From: Colletes latitarsis
Taxonomy: Eukaryota > Arthropoda > Insecta > Hymenoptera > Colletidae
Length of the DNA stretch: 64,000 nt
Direction: 5' to 3'
Assembly: GCF_051014445.1 (NCBI RefSeq)
Contig: NC_135143.1
Span: 5,394,001 to 5,458,000 of the forward strand
Under the pieces are notes generated by a model. It saw only the letters and a program-made list of their open reading frames with translations. It had not been told where the DNA came from and ran no database searches. Below are positions 1-13,500 of this stretch, piece after piece. A program made the position numbers and the translations under genes. Position 1 is the first letter of the stretch; each line of letters opens with the position of its first letter.

Positions 1-773
1 ATAGATTAAACGATTTCGCTAAAATTTCGATATCTATGGTATCTCTAAAATTTTAAGAATTGTTGATCTTACAGCTACTTAAAAAGTAAGGGGGAAATCA
101 TCTGTTATTCCTTGATGTTTAAACCAATCCAAGTATTTGATTATCCAGATAGCTTGAATATTTGATTAAACTTGATAAAATTTAGTTTGTTCAAATGTTT
201 GTTGAACAACTTGACTGTTTATACAAAGTATGAGAATGATTTTAATGTAATAAGTAAAAATTTATGCGTTAATTATAAGAATTATACTTATATTACGTAT
301 TAAGGTTTATACTTTTTCTTCGCTTTATTCAAACTATGGAAAACTATTCAAATATCAAATTACTCCAAGTTATTTAAATGAACGGGTATTTTTTTAAATT
401 TCTAGAACTATCATGATTATACTTGACCTTACCTAAATCTATTCAAATCTTATCCAAGCGAACTTTATTATTTAAATATAACACTATAATTAAGTAAAAA
501 TATATAATCAAGTTCTCTTGGATAATCAAGACTGCTTAAACAATCAAATACTTGATTTGGTTTACACTTATTTTGGAAAAATTACACACATCTTAAGTGT
601 TATTTTGATGGCTTTTTTTAGGTTTTTAGGTTTTCTCTCCATAAGGGTCAACTTCCATTTTCAAGTACTTGGGTACGATATTCACAAATTTCAGGGAAAT
701 TCGAAATATTAGTCAAAAAAAAAATATCGAACAGAATATTTCTTAGGTAAACATAAATAAAAGTTCAACAAAC
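1..773. other. AT-rich intron 3' of the last visible teneurin exon
   Basis: This should be the start of the intron that leads to the C-terminal teneurin exons left of the window. No exon-like open frame or splice pair is visible. About 129-545 resembles dispersed family B (compare 14445-14790 and 53280-53945): shared pieces include the run starting CCAGATAGCTT and the later run with ATAATCAAGTT and CTTGGATAA. Confidence 0.6.
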
Positions 774-1509
774 CTGTATTTGTGTTCTCCTCGTATTACG
801 ACGAATCCTCGTCCATCGTAAGAGTTAAATTCAACGTCACCAAACTGAATGACACGGTCCCCGCTGTCATACCCTAACGCGAGTTTCTCGTTATGTCCTC
901 TCGTAACACCGATCACGTTACCATTTTCATCGTACGCGTACTGCCAATTGTTCTCAGTGTCAGCTACTTCCAGCACGTGGCCATCCGCGTTGTACGTTAT
1001 CTTTTCCATTTTTGAATCTTTACCGATTGCCAGTTTCCTCATTTTGATGCGATTTCGATTATCGTACTCGAGTTCCATACGGAATACGTCCAGCGTGCGA
1101 ATGTTCATCAGTACCGTTTTAACGCGACCGTGTTCGTCGTAATCCGTGACAGTGTAAAACTGTTTGCTGCTGTCCTGCATCACGGATCTGTTAAACAAGT
1201 TCCTGTACACCCTGAGATCACCGACGCCCTCCAGTATGCCGAGATTCTGGTTGTACTTCAACCGTAACTGAGGAAGCTGTTTGCCATTAATGTCCACTTC
1301 GATGCCAGATATTCGCGCGTTGCCATCGTACTGATAACGATACCGTGCATTGTCCAGACCGCTTTTGCTACCAAATTTGATCTTTTCGTCTTTAACGATA
1401 CCAGCATGATACTTATATTCGATTCGCATTTCGAAGTTCGGCTCGTTGATGTCGATGCTGTGGACCAGACTCGTCGTTTCTTGATACGTGTAGTGGATCG
1501 AAGATAACC
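774..1509 (-). CDS. Ten-a: Teneurin exon 13: YD repeats
   Basis: 736 nt, about 244 codons, phase 1 in and phase 2 out. Acceptor reads CTGTGCAG|GGTTATC and donor ACAG|GTTTGTTG; this donor is weaker than the gene's usual GTGAGT/GTAAG. The protein has typical YD-type repeats, e.g. YDEHGRVKTVL, YDNRNRIKM and YAYDENGNVIGV. In teneurins these Tyr-Asp repeats spiral into the hollow beta-shell (related to bacterial Tc toxin and RHS shells) that packs against the NHL propeller. The frame continues into the intron as a short non-conserved tail, so the coding sequence must splice on to an exon outside the window. Confidence 0.9.
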
Positions 1510-4500
1510 CTGCACAGATGCAACATTAAATTAAAGAAACGTTACAAATTCTAATATGCAAGGAGAAAAAGAATTGATCGGAGACAGTAGCTTAAATCAT
1601 AAAGTTCACAACAGTGTTTTATTTATATAGGTGTATATTCCAAAATGTTTATAGAACGTAATGTAAAATGAACGATAAATACATTTCTTTTTAGTTCTCC
1701 ATTACTCACCAGCAAGAGTAGTTTCCAATTTTCCAGTGTGATCATAAACGTAAGCAACTTTGCCACTTTGGTGCGGATACACTTTGGCCAGAATCTGTCC
1801 ATCGTCGTTGTACAGAATTTCATACGGATGCCTGTTCATTGGCGAATAATATTGATACTTATAGAACCCTAGGGAAGTTTGCAGCGAGAAGGTGTGAATG
1901 TGTCCTCGCGGTGTGGTCAACGACTGCAATGCTCCAGCCTCGTCGTATTGCAGCAAATAATCGCTTCCTCTGGGTGTCGTCACTTTCAACGGAAGACTGC
2001 TGAACATGTCCTTAAACGCGTACACCATGGACGTACCGTCGCTGTATTTGATCTCGTACAATCGGCCAGCTCTGTCGAAACCATAGGTTTCACTGATATC
2101 TCCCCAGGTCCAACTGGTCAGTCTACTAAAGCGATCGTATTCGAGTTCCACGCCAGCAAAGATACCGTTCCTTGGTCCCCATTTGATCGGTCTTGCCGTT
2201 CTGTCGTAAGTGACGTTTAAAAGTTCCACGTCGTTCATGAATACCGCTACGCTATTGGTCTCCCTGTCGTATTCGAGGGACAGGAGAATCTCCCCGTTAA
2301 CGCGAAGTTTCCTACCGACTTGTGCAACGGACTTCGAGTTGCCTCGATTCTTGTTGCCTTGAACTTTTCTCAGGAAGTATCGCCACTCGAATCTGTTGGC
2401 CAAATCACCGGCAATTTCGGTTCTCTGTTTAGCAGGAACCGGATAACTTTCGCCTAACAGCGGCTCGATTTCAGCCAGGACCGTGTACGGCAAGGTGTCC
2501 GTATTGATTGTATGAGCCCATGGTGTGACCTGACCAACGGATCCATCAGCGAGAACTGTAGTCCTTTGTTCGGCTTCTCCAACTTTCGTAACCACCGACG
2601 ATCCTTTGATCAGCATCGAGATGGGTTTCCTGTTATTTTGCCCAACCTTAATGACCGCACCTTTCAAACTGAGATCAAAGGTCAGACTGATCACCTTTCC
2701 AGTTGGTGTAACTGCGCTGGTTAGCCTGCCGAATTCGTCGTAATTGTAGACGTAGCTTCTGCCGGTGCTATCTAATTTAGTCTTCAGCAACCCGGTCGGA
2801 CCATGATAATCGAACGTGACGTTGTAATTGTCGGGTGTGCTTAATTCATGAAGCATTCTCATTCGGGACATTCTGAGCCTACACTTCTGTCCCTTCGTGT
2901 TCTCGATCGAGTTCACTTGGCTGCTGTAATCCCTCAAGAGGAACACTTTGTTGCCAGCCGCGTCCGTAACCGTGCTCAGCTTGCCGTTGCTGGTGTTCAC
3001 GTTGTACGTAAATTGATAAACCGTTTCACCGGTCAAGATGTTCTTGGTGGCGACGTGCTGGCCGAATCTATTGAACACGTATATTTCTTGGGTGTCCGGC
3101 GAGTAAATCTCGTATTCCCTAGCGCCGCTGGCGTCCGGTATGCTAGCCGTCACGGAACGAATTCTGTAATTCGCTTGATCGCCGATGTGAACCACGCCGT
3201 CAGGGGACACAGCCACCGCGGATATGGTGTTGAACTTGGAGGTGGATGCCAGGTAATGATCGGCTTCGAAACAGTCGCAACCACGTTCCAGACAGTTGCA
3301 TTTTGACTCTGCGCCGGCGTATGGCGAAATCTTGCCGTCGGTACCGATCACTCGTAACCGATTGATCCTCTGCGAGTCGCTCTCACCGATGTACAGATTA
3401 CCAGAGGGACCGAACGCGATACTCTGCGGCATAACCAGAGTAGCGTGAGTCGCTAGTTCCGTATCGAACGAAACAGACGGCGAAGCACAATGAAGAGGAC
3501 GGCCAGCGACGACCTTCACTCGACCATCCGGGGCCAACTGGAGCACCATATGATCGTCAATCATGTGCAACGAGTTGTCCAGAGGATTGATCGCTAACGC
3601 CGTAGGCCAACGAAGATGAACTTCCTCCACGTTCAGAGTGCCTTCGCAGGGTATGGGCTTCCAGTGCGATTTGTGCATGTGATTTCCAATCACGGTAGTG
3701 ATGATACCGTCTCTATCGACCATTCTAATATTCGTGCCATCCGCGAAATAGAGGACGTTGTCGGCCGATACCGCGACACCTTTGGGATACGCGAGCTTAG
3801 CGTCTCTGGCTAGAGCACCGTCGCCGCAATGAGCCTCGTCACCAGGAAGACATCGTTCTCCGGATCCAACCACCGTTTCCCAATTATGATCGGGATCGGT
3901 ATAGTCGTTCGTGTCGCGTACGCGAATGATTTGATGAGACTCTGGGTCAGATATGTACAGGGAGCCATCCAATGGACTCAAAGCAATGTGATACCGATAC
4001 GAAACTCTTGTTGCGCTGAAAAAGAAAGAGGAACGAATTAAATTTTGCTCGGTAGTGTAATTATTAAGTCGTTTCATAGGTATTAAATTGTATTTAAAGA
4101 ATTAGAATATAATTCACGGGGTACGCTAATGCATGTTAGCTTAAACAAATTGTATAAACAGCTTTGAATATGAAACTTACTTGAGTTGAACAACAGTCCT
4201 GACAGTGCCGTCGACGAGTATTTTTCGTATTAGATTGAAATCACCGACAAACAGGGATCCATCAGGAGCCGCGGCAAGAGCAACCGGCGCGAGAAGTCGC
4301 TGCTTGGAAGCTTGTCCCTCGCAATCCATACAGTACATCGGTCTCTGGTGTCCGTCGCCCATAGTCGTGAGAATTACTCTAGGCTTCTGTTTGAGGTAGA
4401 TGTTCGAACCATCGCCCTTCTGCAGGATTCCCTCGTGGAAATTGTACCTATGATGAATGTCCAGATTCCATCCACCGACCTCGGAGATGGACATGTCGTG

Positions 4501-7500
4501 GCCACTGAGTTTCGTCGTCTGCACGTCCCAGATAATGTCTTTGCAGTCGTTGTACTCGTACCCCACCTTCACCATGGCCGTGGTGACGCCGTAAACGCGT
4601 TGTCGATAGACGTTCAGTCGATTCCACGCGTAGGTGAATCTTATCGCCGGATCAGCCTCGAACGTTCTCTCGAACAGGATGCCCTCGATCGTGATCCTCA
4701 AGTGAATTAAATTTAGGGATGGCGGTATGACCTCCGGAGTCAGCTGCAGCTGTATCGTGGAGAGATAGCCGGCCGCTCTGGAGCTGTGGTATACGAGATT
4801 CAATCCCGTACCAGGAATTTGAAGGCTCTCCTGAATGACCTGGGACTCTGCCAAAATGGCACTCTTGTCGGGACACGCTCCCTGAAAACCGTGCTTCCAC
4901 GTCGCCAGGACTACAGGCTTCATCAGATCGTAATCGTGGGCCGCGCACGAGTGCGGAACGTGGCTGGGTTGCTTCTCCTCCGCGGTAGTCATTATGATAT
5001 TGTCGATTATAACGACCTTTAATGAATAGAATTTTAGTTAGATTTTTTGAAACTCTTACGACCATACAAGGCGAGGCACGCAGAGCGTGTTAGCTGATTA
5101 TTTTCAAAATTAGTGATAATGTACAAAAATTCAAGTGTCTTAGGAAGCATACTTTTTAGCCGAATTTGCTTTTTTCTACACGAAGTTGTTTAGGGGATTT
5201 CAAAATAATCAACATTTTTTTCGATAGAACTGTATATTTTTCATCATGGTCACCCAATAGAAAGTACAATTTCTAAACTTATTTATTTCTAACATTTGAT
5301 CCATGGATAACTTCATCTTTTACTGCTATATGTCTTCTAATTGTATGAAAATTAATTTTTACAAATGCTGAAACTCTAGTTGCAGTATTATTGTTAATTG
5401 TTCTCCAAAATCTCTTTCTTCTTTGAAGAAATTTATTATTATCCGTGACCATGATTGATCTCGAGTGACTAGGGTTATTGAATTTATCAGAATGTGTTAT
5501 GCACTGAAATTTGTTTATAGGCAATTTAATATACAGCTCCAAGAAAAAGATGGCGAATTTAGAATCTTCTTAAACTTTTTAACTTCGTCTAATAACATTT
5601 TTTATATTATCGTTAGTTTTGAGTATATTTAACTGTCATGCTTTACATGCCTCATCCAGTAAAACGAACGATATCGTTATGGGATCTGTTTATTTTGGAG
5701 CTATATCAATTAGGTGATATTTGAGATTTTTTTAGGAAACTATTGAGCATCGTTAATTTTAAACTTTGTACGTATATTTACTTACATCTTGTCAAGCTAC
5801 AAGAATTTTTGAAATTAAATATTACTTGAAATAAATAAATTTGGCATTAAAAAATGATGAACTCATTTTTTGCTCTGTAATGTAATGTACATAAAATTGC
5901 CCAAACACATTTATTTTTTTGAATACTATAATCATGAATTCAAAAAACAAACCAAATTTTTAAATATTACAAACGACTCAATATTTTGTCTCTATCATTT
6001 TTTGGAATTTTTTCGTTAGTAATATTATTAAAACCTTAAAATAATTGTTTTTCGAGTTTATCAATATATTTGAAATTAATATAAGAATCCATTGGCGAAA
6101 TTGATTGTTTCGATTGAATCGAAAGTTTGTAAGAACTTGTGCAAGTATAAATAATTGGTTTTGTTGAAGCAATGCATAAATTGACATAATAACTCTCGTT
6201 TTGGTCATCTTAAAGAAAAATGTCAAGAAGTTTTTTTGTTATGCACAAACGTGACTATTATCTAAATTAAAACGAAGAAACAACTCGGAAATTACTCGAT
6301 GTTTTAACATAGTAATTTTTATATACTTATACTTTTTTCATATATATGTTTTAAACAAAACAACGAAAAAGTTTCTTATTATGAGTAAATGTGGTTATTC
6401 TCTGGATCTAAATAAAGAAAAAATTTCGATGTTTCCATTAAATTTCAAATCTTCTGTATTCTGTTAAAAGAAAATCTTGATAGATAACGAGTTATCAGAG
6501 ATGAATAAAACTCGTATCTAGATAAAAGTTTCGAATAACGAATAAAAGATAAATAATTTTTCATCCGTTAAACAAAAAAAATCAATTATATTATTCATAG
6601 TAAAGGTGAACAAATACATCAAAGGAGGAACATTGTAAATAAATGCTATAGATCTTCAATATCATCTATTATTCTAACAAAACTTTGTTGACACTGAGTC
6701 TCGAGATGTGTTAATCAGTCTTTTGTTATAATATATAAAGAATCTAATTCAAAGATCTACTGACAATTTCTCCATTACGATAATCTTTTTGGAATAATAC
6801 TTTTGAACTTTGAATCTTGAAAAAGATTCTTTTTCTGTATCTCCAAACTAGACAGATCCCTTAAGAAGACGATGACAGTTATTCAATATGATTCTACCTC
6901 GTTCCAGGGCACAAAGACTATGTGACTTTGGGGTTTGAAGGGTGACCTGCCGAATTGCAAGGTGACGGCACCGCCGCCGTTCACCAGTAGATCAAACCAT
7001 CCGTCGTCTCTTGTTAGTGTAAATCCTTCCAACGGTGTGCTCGTGCTAACTCTTACTCCCATCAAACCGGTGCCGAGATGCGTGACAACGCGACCACGTA
7101 CAACGGCCGATCGGCTGTCAGGAAATAATAGCATTAATCATCCGATAGCTGATCACGTCGCTCGTGTTCAACTAATGTGATCGTTTCTTTCCACAGTGCT
7201 CCGTGGCACGCTAACAACAAAGCAAACTGGCTATTCATCTAATCTAATTTCAATTCTACGACAGTATTACTTCTCCGTTCGTACGTCGTCTTACTGTGTT
7301 TCCAAGTGAAAGTCTCGTAAAACGAAAATGTACTGTCGTGCACGAACCATTCGAAACGGAACTATAATACAAATTATGTATAATATAACCGAAGAGCTAG
7401 GTAGAATGCCTCTGATTATTTCTAGGTATCGGGTTCGATATGTACTGTGGCGGGTTCCTTTTGTATGGAGGAACGACATTGTTAGGAACAGGTAGTCGAT

Positions 7501-10500
7501 CGAGCACTTGCGAGAGAGCGTAGCCCTCTATCGGCGAGTGCGGGAGGTGTCGCCACAGTACTTACTACGCCAATTCCAACAGTTGAAGTTCGCTTTGCGG
7601 GTTCGAACGACACTGACGATGTTTCATTCGTTGTATCGGCAAGGTATTTAGTTTATATGAATTGTTTTCGAAAACTTAAAAGGAGACCAGCAGGATTGGT
7701 AAACGTACTTGTAAATATTTCAATGTTTGAAAGAATGAAACATCTTACAAGTAGTACTCGAATCGTGCGCAGTATTCGTTTATTTCAATCGCTGTTTAGC
7801 AATACATAAACTTTCTGATACTCGTAAAAAGTAAAAAATATTCGTAAAACATTCGATTCTACTTGATTGAAGATACTTACAAAAATATTCACTATTTTTG
7901 TTATTTATTCTCATTCAGTTTCTTATATCTTTTTTTTGTATTACTTCTTTATCTTATACTTAATTATAATGTACCATCGATTATTAGTAAGTTAATAAAG
8001 TTAAAATTAGTCAAAAGATTAAGATTTGTATGAACTAGTTTCGAATCCCAGAATCAGAGCCTGTAGGATAGAAAAATGTATTTTACAAGTACTTTAAAGT
8101 TTAAAAGAATGGAACCAGGATCATGACCTTAGACCCCATGTTAAAATTAAACAAAATTACTTGCACTTGAGTTTCATTTTTGTATCTATAAAAATAAAAT
8201 AACACGTGATTTCTTTCAAGACAAGAATTACTCAACTACATAAAAACAATTAAATTAATTACTACATTTTATCTATTACATATAAAATAGCATTTTTATT
8301 TTTAGTAAATGGTTATACGCAACTATTCCTTGTTACGTTTTTATTTTAATAGTTAATATCAAAACTCGAAAAAATATAAACAAAAAATGATCTTGTCTAC
8401 TTCAAAATAAAATTTCTTTTATAAGAGTAATGCAAAGTACCCATGTATGTGTATCCGTTTATTAGTCTGGGTTCAAAAATATCTATGCACATTCCAAAAT
8501 AATGAAAGTTGTTACTATCATTCAAGATACTCATAAAAGATTCGATCTTACTCTGGGACTCTACTTCAGACTACTTTTGTTTCTCGAAATGCAATACTTA
8601 TAAAACTGCGTTTAAAAAAATGAATGACGCGACCTCTAGGGGGTAGAAATAGAATAATTTAAATGTTTCTTTTTATCGATACATTGATTGCAAGAATTTA
8701 AAAATTGTGACAGTGTATTATTTTTTGCATTATTGAAAACTTCCTACGTATCTTAATATTTATTCTAACTACCTTTTTCCTCAATAACATACGTTGTAAC
8801 TACTGTGCAGATGCTTACTAATAAGAACTAAAACAATTTACCGAAATGTCCTTGCTGGATAAATTCTAAGGTTACTTGAAAATACATAAATATTATTCAG
8901 GTTCGAATCTACTTGGAACTACTACTTTTTCCTCTCGAAATACTTAAAGAGATTTCGAATTTATCCACGACTATTTTACTACTGGCCAAGGTATCGTATC
9001 ACATAAATTACCGAGTATTAATGTGAAAATGCAAATGGAACGGATTTCTTTCGTCGATATTATTCAGAAGCATTCTTTATAGCTTCTTGCAATATACCCA
9101 CGGATGCTCCATTTTCCATTCATCCATAGCGACTAGAATTATTGAAAAAGGTTATGTTACCGTCGAATAAGGTCTCGTGTGTGGCATGGACTAACGGACC
9201 GGACAATACGACTATTCCGAAAATGTAATTTACGGGCGAGAGAACAGATGTCTCTCGCGTCGTGCATGTCGCTCGTGTGCATTCTTTGTAGCTCCTCGTA
9301 CTATAAACGATCCCAAACGATCTGCACAGTAGTCCCTTATGCTCGTTCGACGCGACAGTACTTCTTCGTTCGATCAATCTGGTATTCCGTGCGTGTAAAG
9401 TTCTCGAACTCGTGATAGAATTAACTCGAGGCGGTCTAGCTTCGGTGCTGGAAGAGGCGAACCCATTCGAAACGCGTTCGACTTTTGTCGTCGGTCCGGA
9501 TATCACGGTCGCCTCTTTCGCGCCGAAACACGTCGCTCGAGGACAAATTGCTAGTAATACATATTTATATACATGTACATATACACAAATAACACAAAGT
9601 CAGAAGCTTAACTTAAAAGGCACGAAAGACAACGTAGGAATAATAAGGTAACCAAACCATGCAACGAGAAAGAGTCGAACAATGGCGAGGAACGAAAGGG
9701 GTGTGTTGTGAGCTTTTCGAACGGTCGCACGGCGCGTCGCTGACGTTCGAGGGAGGCCCTTCTTCCGTTTGTCGACAATCTTTGATGACTTGATCAAGTG
9801 CCGGCAAAAATCGTGAAGAAGCTCGATCTCGAATGCGATTGACCGCGCGCGAGCAACTCGTCTTCTTTTTTTTTTTTGCAGTCGGATGCAGGAAGTATGT
9901 ACACATGATACCAAATATGCACGAAAATATCGTCAAACAGCAGCAGCTATTAACCGCTTACACTCTACCAACGAAATGTACTCGCAACCGATTGTTACTT
10001 TTTTCTTTTTTTTTTCTTTTCTTTTTTTTTTCTTTTTTTTTTTTGTCATAGTCGAGCTTCGTCGTCGTAGTTTCTTACCTTGTGTTGAAGTGATTCCAGA
10101 ACATACTGACCGGGCAGCACGGATAAAACAGAACCGAGTTAAAATGATGTGATTAAAGGCAAAACTAGACGGAAGATAGATAGAGAGATATATATATGTA
10201 TGTAGAGTGAGAGCAAGAGAATAGGAGAAGTACGTAAGAAAGGATGGAAAATGGGGGAAAAAGGAAGAGAGCTTCGGGACGGAAGATCGTAGGAGCGAAC
10301 GTAAGAAGAATTTCTAGTTTTCGAAAAAATTTAGATTCGTTAGAAGAATCGTTTCCTCCTCGATCGGTATGATGGGCGCAAAGCTCGAGGCTCGAACATG
10401 AAGTCACACATTCACGCAAGCTCCACTCGGACGGACACGTGAGAAAAAATATATTTATATATATGTATGTATATATAAAAAATGGAGTCGATTATACGAA

Positions 10501-13500
10501 TATCAATAAGATCGATAATGTAGTAGAACAGCGATAAAGGCGAAGAAGAAATAGAGAATGATAGTGAGAATGGAGACGGGGTTCAGTGCAGGGCACACGC
10601 TCGCGCACACGTACGTACAAACATATGTATAAAACTTTTGGGATGTGATTTCACACGGGTCACAACAACGCAGAGAATATATCATATCTATGTATACGTC
10701 TTCGTGTCTTGTATATCGTGTACGGACGAGAATGTATATAAGACGTGTGTATGCATGTGTCCCGTATACGTCGAGTCAGTTAAAGATTACCGGGCCCCAA
10801 GGGTTTCGCATGCATTTTCATATTCCAAGTTGCGCGTTAAGCCCGTGATTAGGCACGATTGATCATATTCGACAGACCAAATTTCCCTAGTATATCGCGT
10901 GTAGGGACCGCGATATTCTTAATAACCTTCACTCGTCCCGCAACACATGCATTCTTTTCGGACGTACACCCATTTATTAAAAGCTACGTGTTCGTGTCTG
11001 GGTGGACTACCGAGTTTTCTGTATATACAGGGTGTTCGGCCATCTCAGGAAAAAAAAATTTTAATTGGAGATTCTAGAGGCCAAAATAAGACGAAAATTA
11101 AAAATAACAATTTGTTGATTGAGGCTTCATTAAAAAGTTATTAACGTTCTAAGTTCCGCCTGTAGAACGGCAATTTATCCACCTACTCGAATTTGTTTCT
11201 CGAAAGTATGTAGGATTTTGGAGGTATATCTATTCACCAAAAATGATTGTAATTGTCCCCTGCAACTGAAAATAATTTTTTTTACAATAATTTGAAATTT
11301 TTTAATTCCGTCAAAAAATTTGTCCACTTACTGTATTTTTTCTCGAAAGTGGGTAAGATTTCGGGGGTATGTCTATTCACCAAAAATGATTGTAATTGTC
11401 CCCCGGAACCAGAAATAATTTTTCTAGAACGATTTGAAAAAATTTATTTTCACCGAAAAATTTAGGCACCTACCCCCTGTCGATTTTCCTTAAAAATTCG
11501 TTTTTGATGTTTAATAATTTCGCTTGACGTCCTACAGAAAAGTTGTTTAATACTTTTTTGTAGGTACCTATGAGCTGTACTTCAGAAAAAAGTTTCATTG
11601 AAATATATTCACTATTGTGGGAGTTATGGCTGTTTGAAAATTGGACCATTTTTATGGGGTTTTTTTCATTTTACGGGGGGGAGGGAACAACTTTTCGAAT
11701 ATTTTTATAATTTCTACATATTCTACACTAAAATACGCGTCGTTTGCCTTTTTGAACATTAAAATCGTCCAACCCGTTCAGGAGTTATGATGTTTTAAAC
11801 ATACGCACTTCATTTCGGGGCTACATTTCTAACCCCACATTATATTTTCAGTAAAGAATTTTTTTCTCGAAATTGAGTAGGATTTCGGGGATATGTGTAT
11901 TCAGCAAAAATGATTGTAATCAACTCCTCCAACCAAAAATAATTTTTTCAGAATGATTTGGAATTTTTTAATTTCGCCGGAAAATTTGTCCACCTTCCTC
12001 AATTTTTTTCACGAAAATGCGTAGAATTTCGGTGGTATGTGTAATCACGACAAATGATTCTAATTCACCCCCGCAGCTAGAAATAATTTTTTCAGAACGA
12101 TATATTTTTTGTTTTCGTCGAAAAATTTAGGCACTCTGTTGGTTTTTCTTAAAACGTCCTTTTTGATTTTTAATAATTTTGTTTCACGCTGTATAGAGAT
12201 GTTGTTTAATACTTTTTTGTAGGTATCCATGAACTCTACTTCCTTCCAAAATTTCATTGAAATATATTCACTATTGTAGGAGTTATGATCGTTTGAAAAT
12301 TGGACCATTTTTATGGGGGTTTTCCTACTTTACGGGGTTAAAGGAACAATTTTTCTAACATTCTTGGAATTGTTACATATTCTTCAGCAAAATACACGTT
12401 GTTTGCAGTTTGAAACATTAAAATCCTCCAATCCGTTCAAAAGTTATGATGTTTTAAACATACGCACTTCATTTCGGGGCAACATTTCTAACCCATTATA
12501 TTTTCAGTAAAGAATTTTTTTCTCGAAATTGAGTAGGATTTCGAGAGCATGTCTATTCATCAAAAAGGATTGTAATTGACTCCTGCAACTAAAAATAATT
12601 TTTCCAGAAAGATTTGAAATTTTTTAATTTAATTTTATTAATAACTTTTTAACGAAGCTTCAATCAAGAAATTAATATTCTTGATTTTTGTCTTATTTTG
12701 GTCTCTAGAATCTCCCACTGAAATTTTTCCCAGGATTGGTCGAACACCCTGTATTATTTTTTTTTCTTTGTACCAAGTGTATCTGATTCAACACACGTAA
12801 CATCAAAGTCGGGACGGACACGTTCAGTCGACGCTCGTATTACAAGTTCTCCGAAGTGATTCGCGCGGAACGTAATCGGAGCTATCGAACGACAACGATC
12901 GGCGGAACGCAGAAGAATCGCACGCGGCGTGCTTTTACTAACTCACCTCTCGTTGAAGGTTTCTTGGCGCGCGTAGTTCTGAAGGCTGCCCTCGTCGATT
13001 AAGAACTTCATCCTTTCGAAGAAGGACGCCGTGATGGCCGGTGGCTGCTTTCGTAGTAGTATGTCGATCGGTTTCGGTGCAGCCACGCAAAGCTGACTGG
13101 TACGACACACATGACTCGCGCAACATTCCGGATCCGCACAATCGATGAGACCGTCTGCAGACCACATTGCACCGAGATTAGAATCGATCGTTGACTCAAG
13201 GAAACACATTTTTTGTGTCTAGACTGCGAATGTTTATGCAAATACTTTTATAGAGATCTGATAAAGCAACGTGGCACTTGAACAGAAATATATTTTGCGA
13301 CTATACCCGGCTCAACGAGAACTGGCGAGAAATGTAAACAGAAAATTCACGTGATCGACGCTGCTGCCGCGGATGAGTGGCTGCTGAACGTCGCTGCTCA
13401 GGGACGCTGTTTAACGGTCCCTGAGAAGGGCCCACGCATGACATATTAAATCCAATCGAAATGATTTGGTCGCGAGTTAAAAATTATATTGCAGCAAATA

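Larger units (their letters stand above)
7115..11027 (-). other. Intron 9, proximal part
   Basis: No exon was found. 7495-7562 is a minus-oriented copy of dispersed family C. 7600-9100 is plain AT-rich DNA. 9150-9900 is GC-richer with several overlapping short open frames on both strands, none with a recognisable domain. 9985-10045 is a T/C-rich low-complexity tract. 10160-10760 is purine-rich with short TA/TG microsatellites. Confidence 0.5.

Noticed and set aside
8030..8920. GTTCGAATC-like motifs resembling tRNA B boxes
   Set aside because: No matching A box or cloverleaf at either 8038 or 8899.
9120..9936. Cluster of overlapping short open frames on both strands
   Set aside because: They overlap in several phases, show no domain or splice structure, and fit a GC-richer intron patch.
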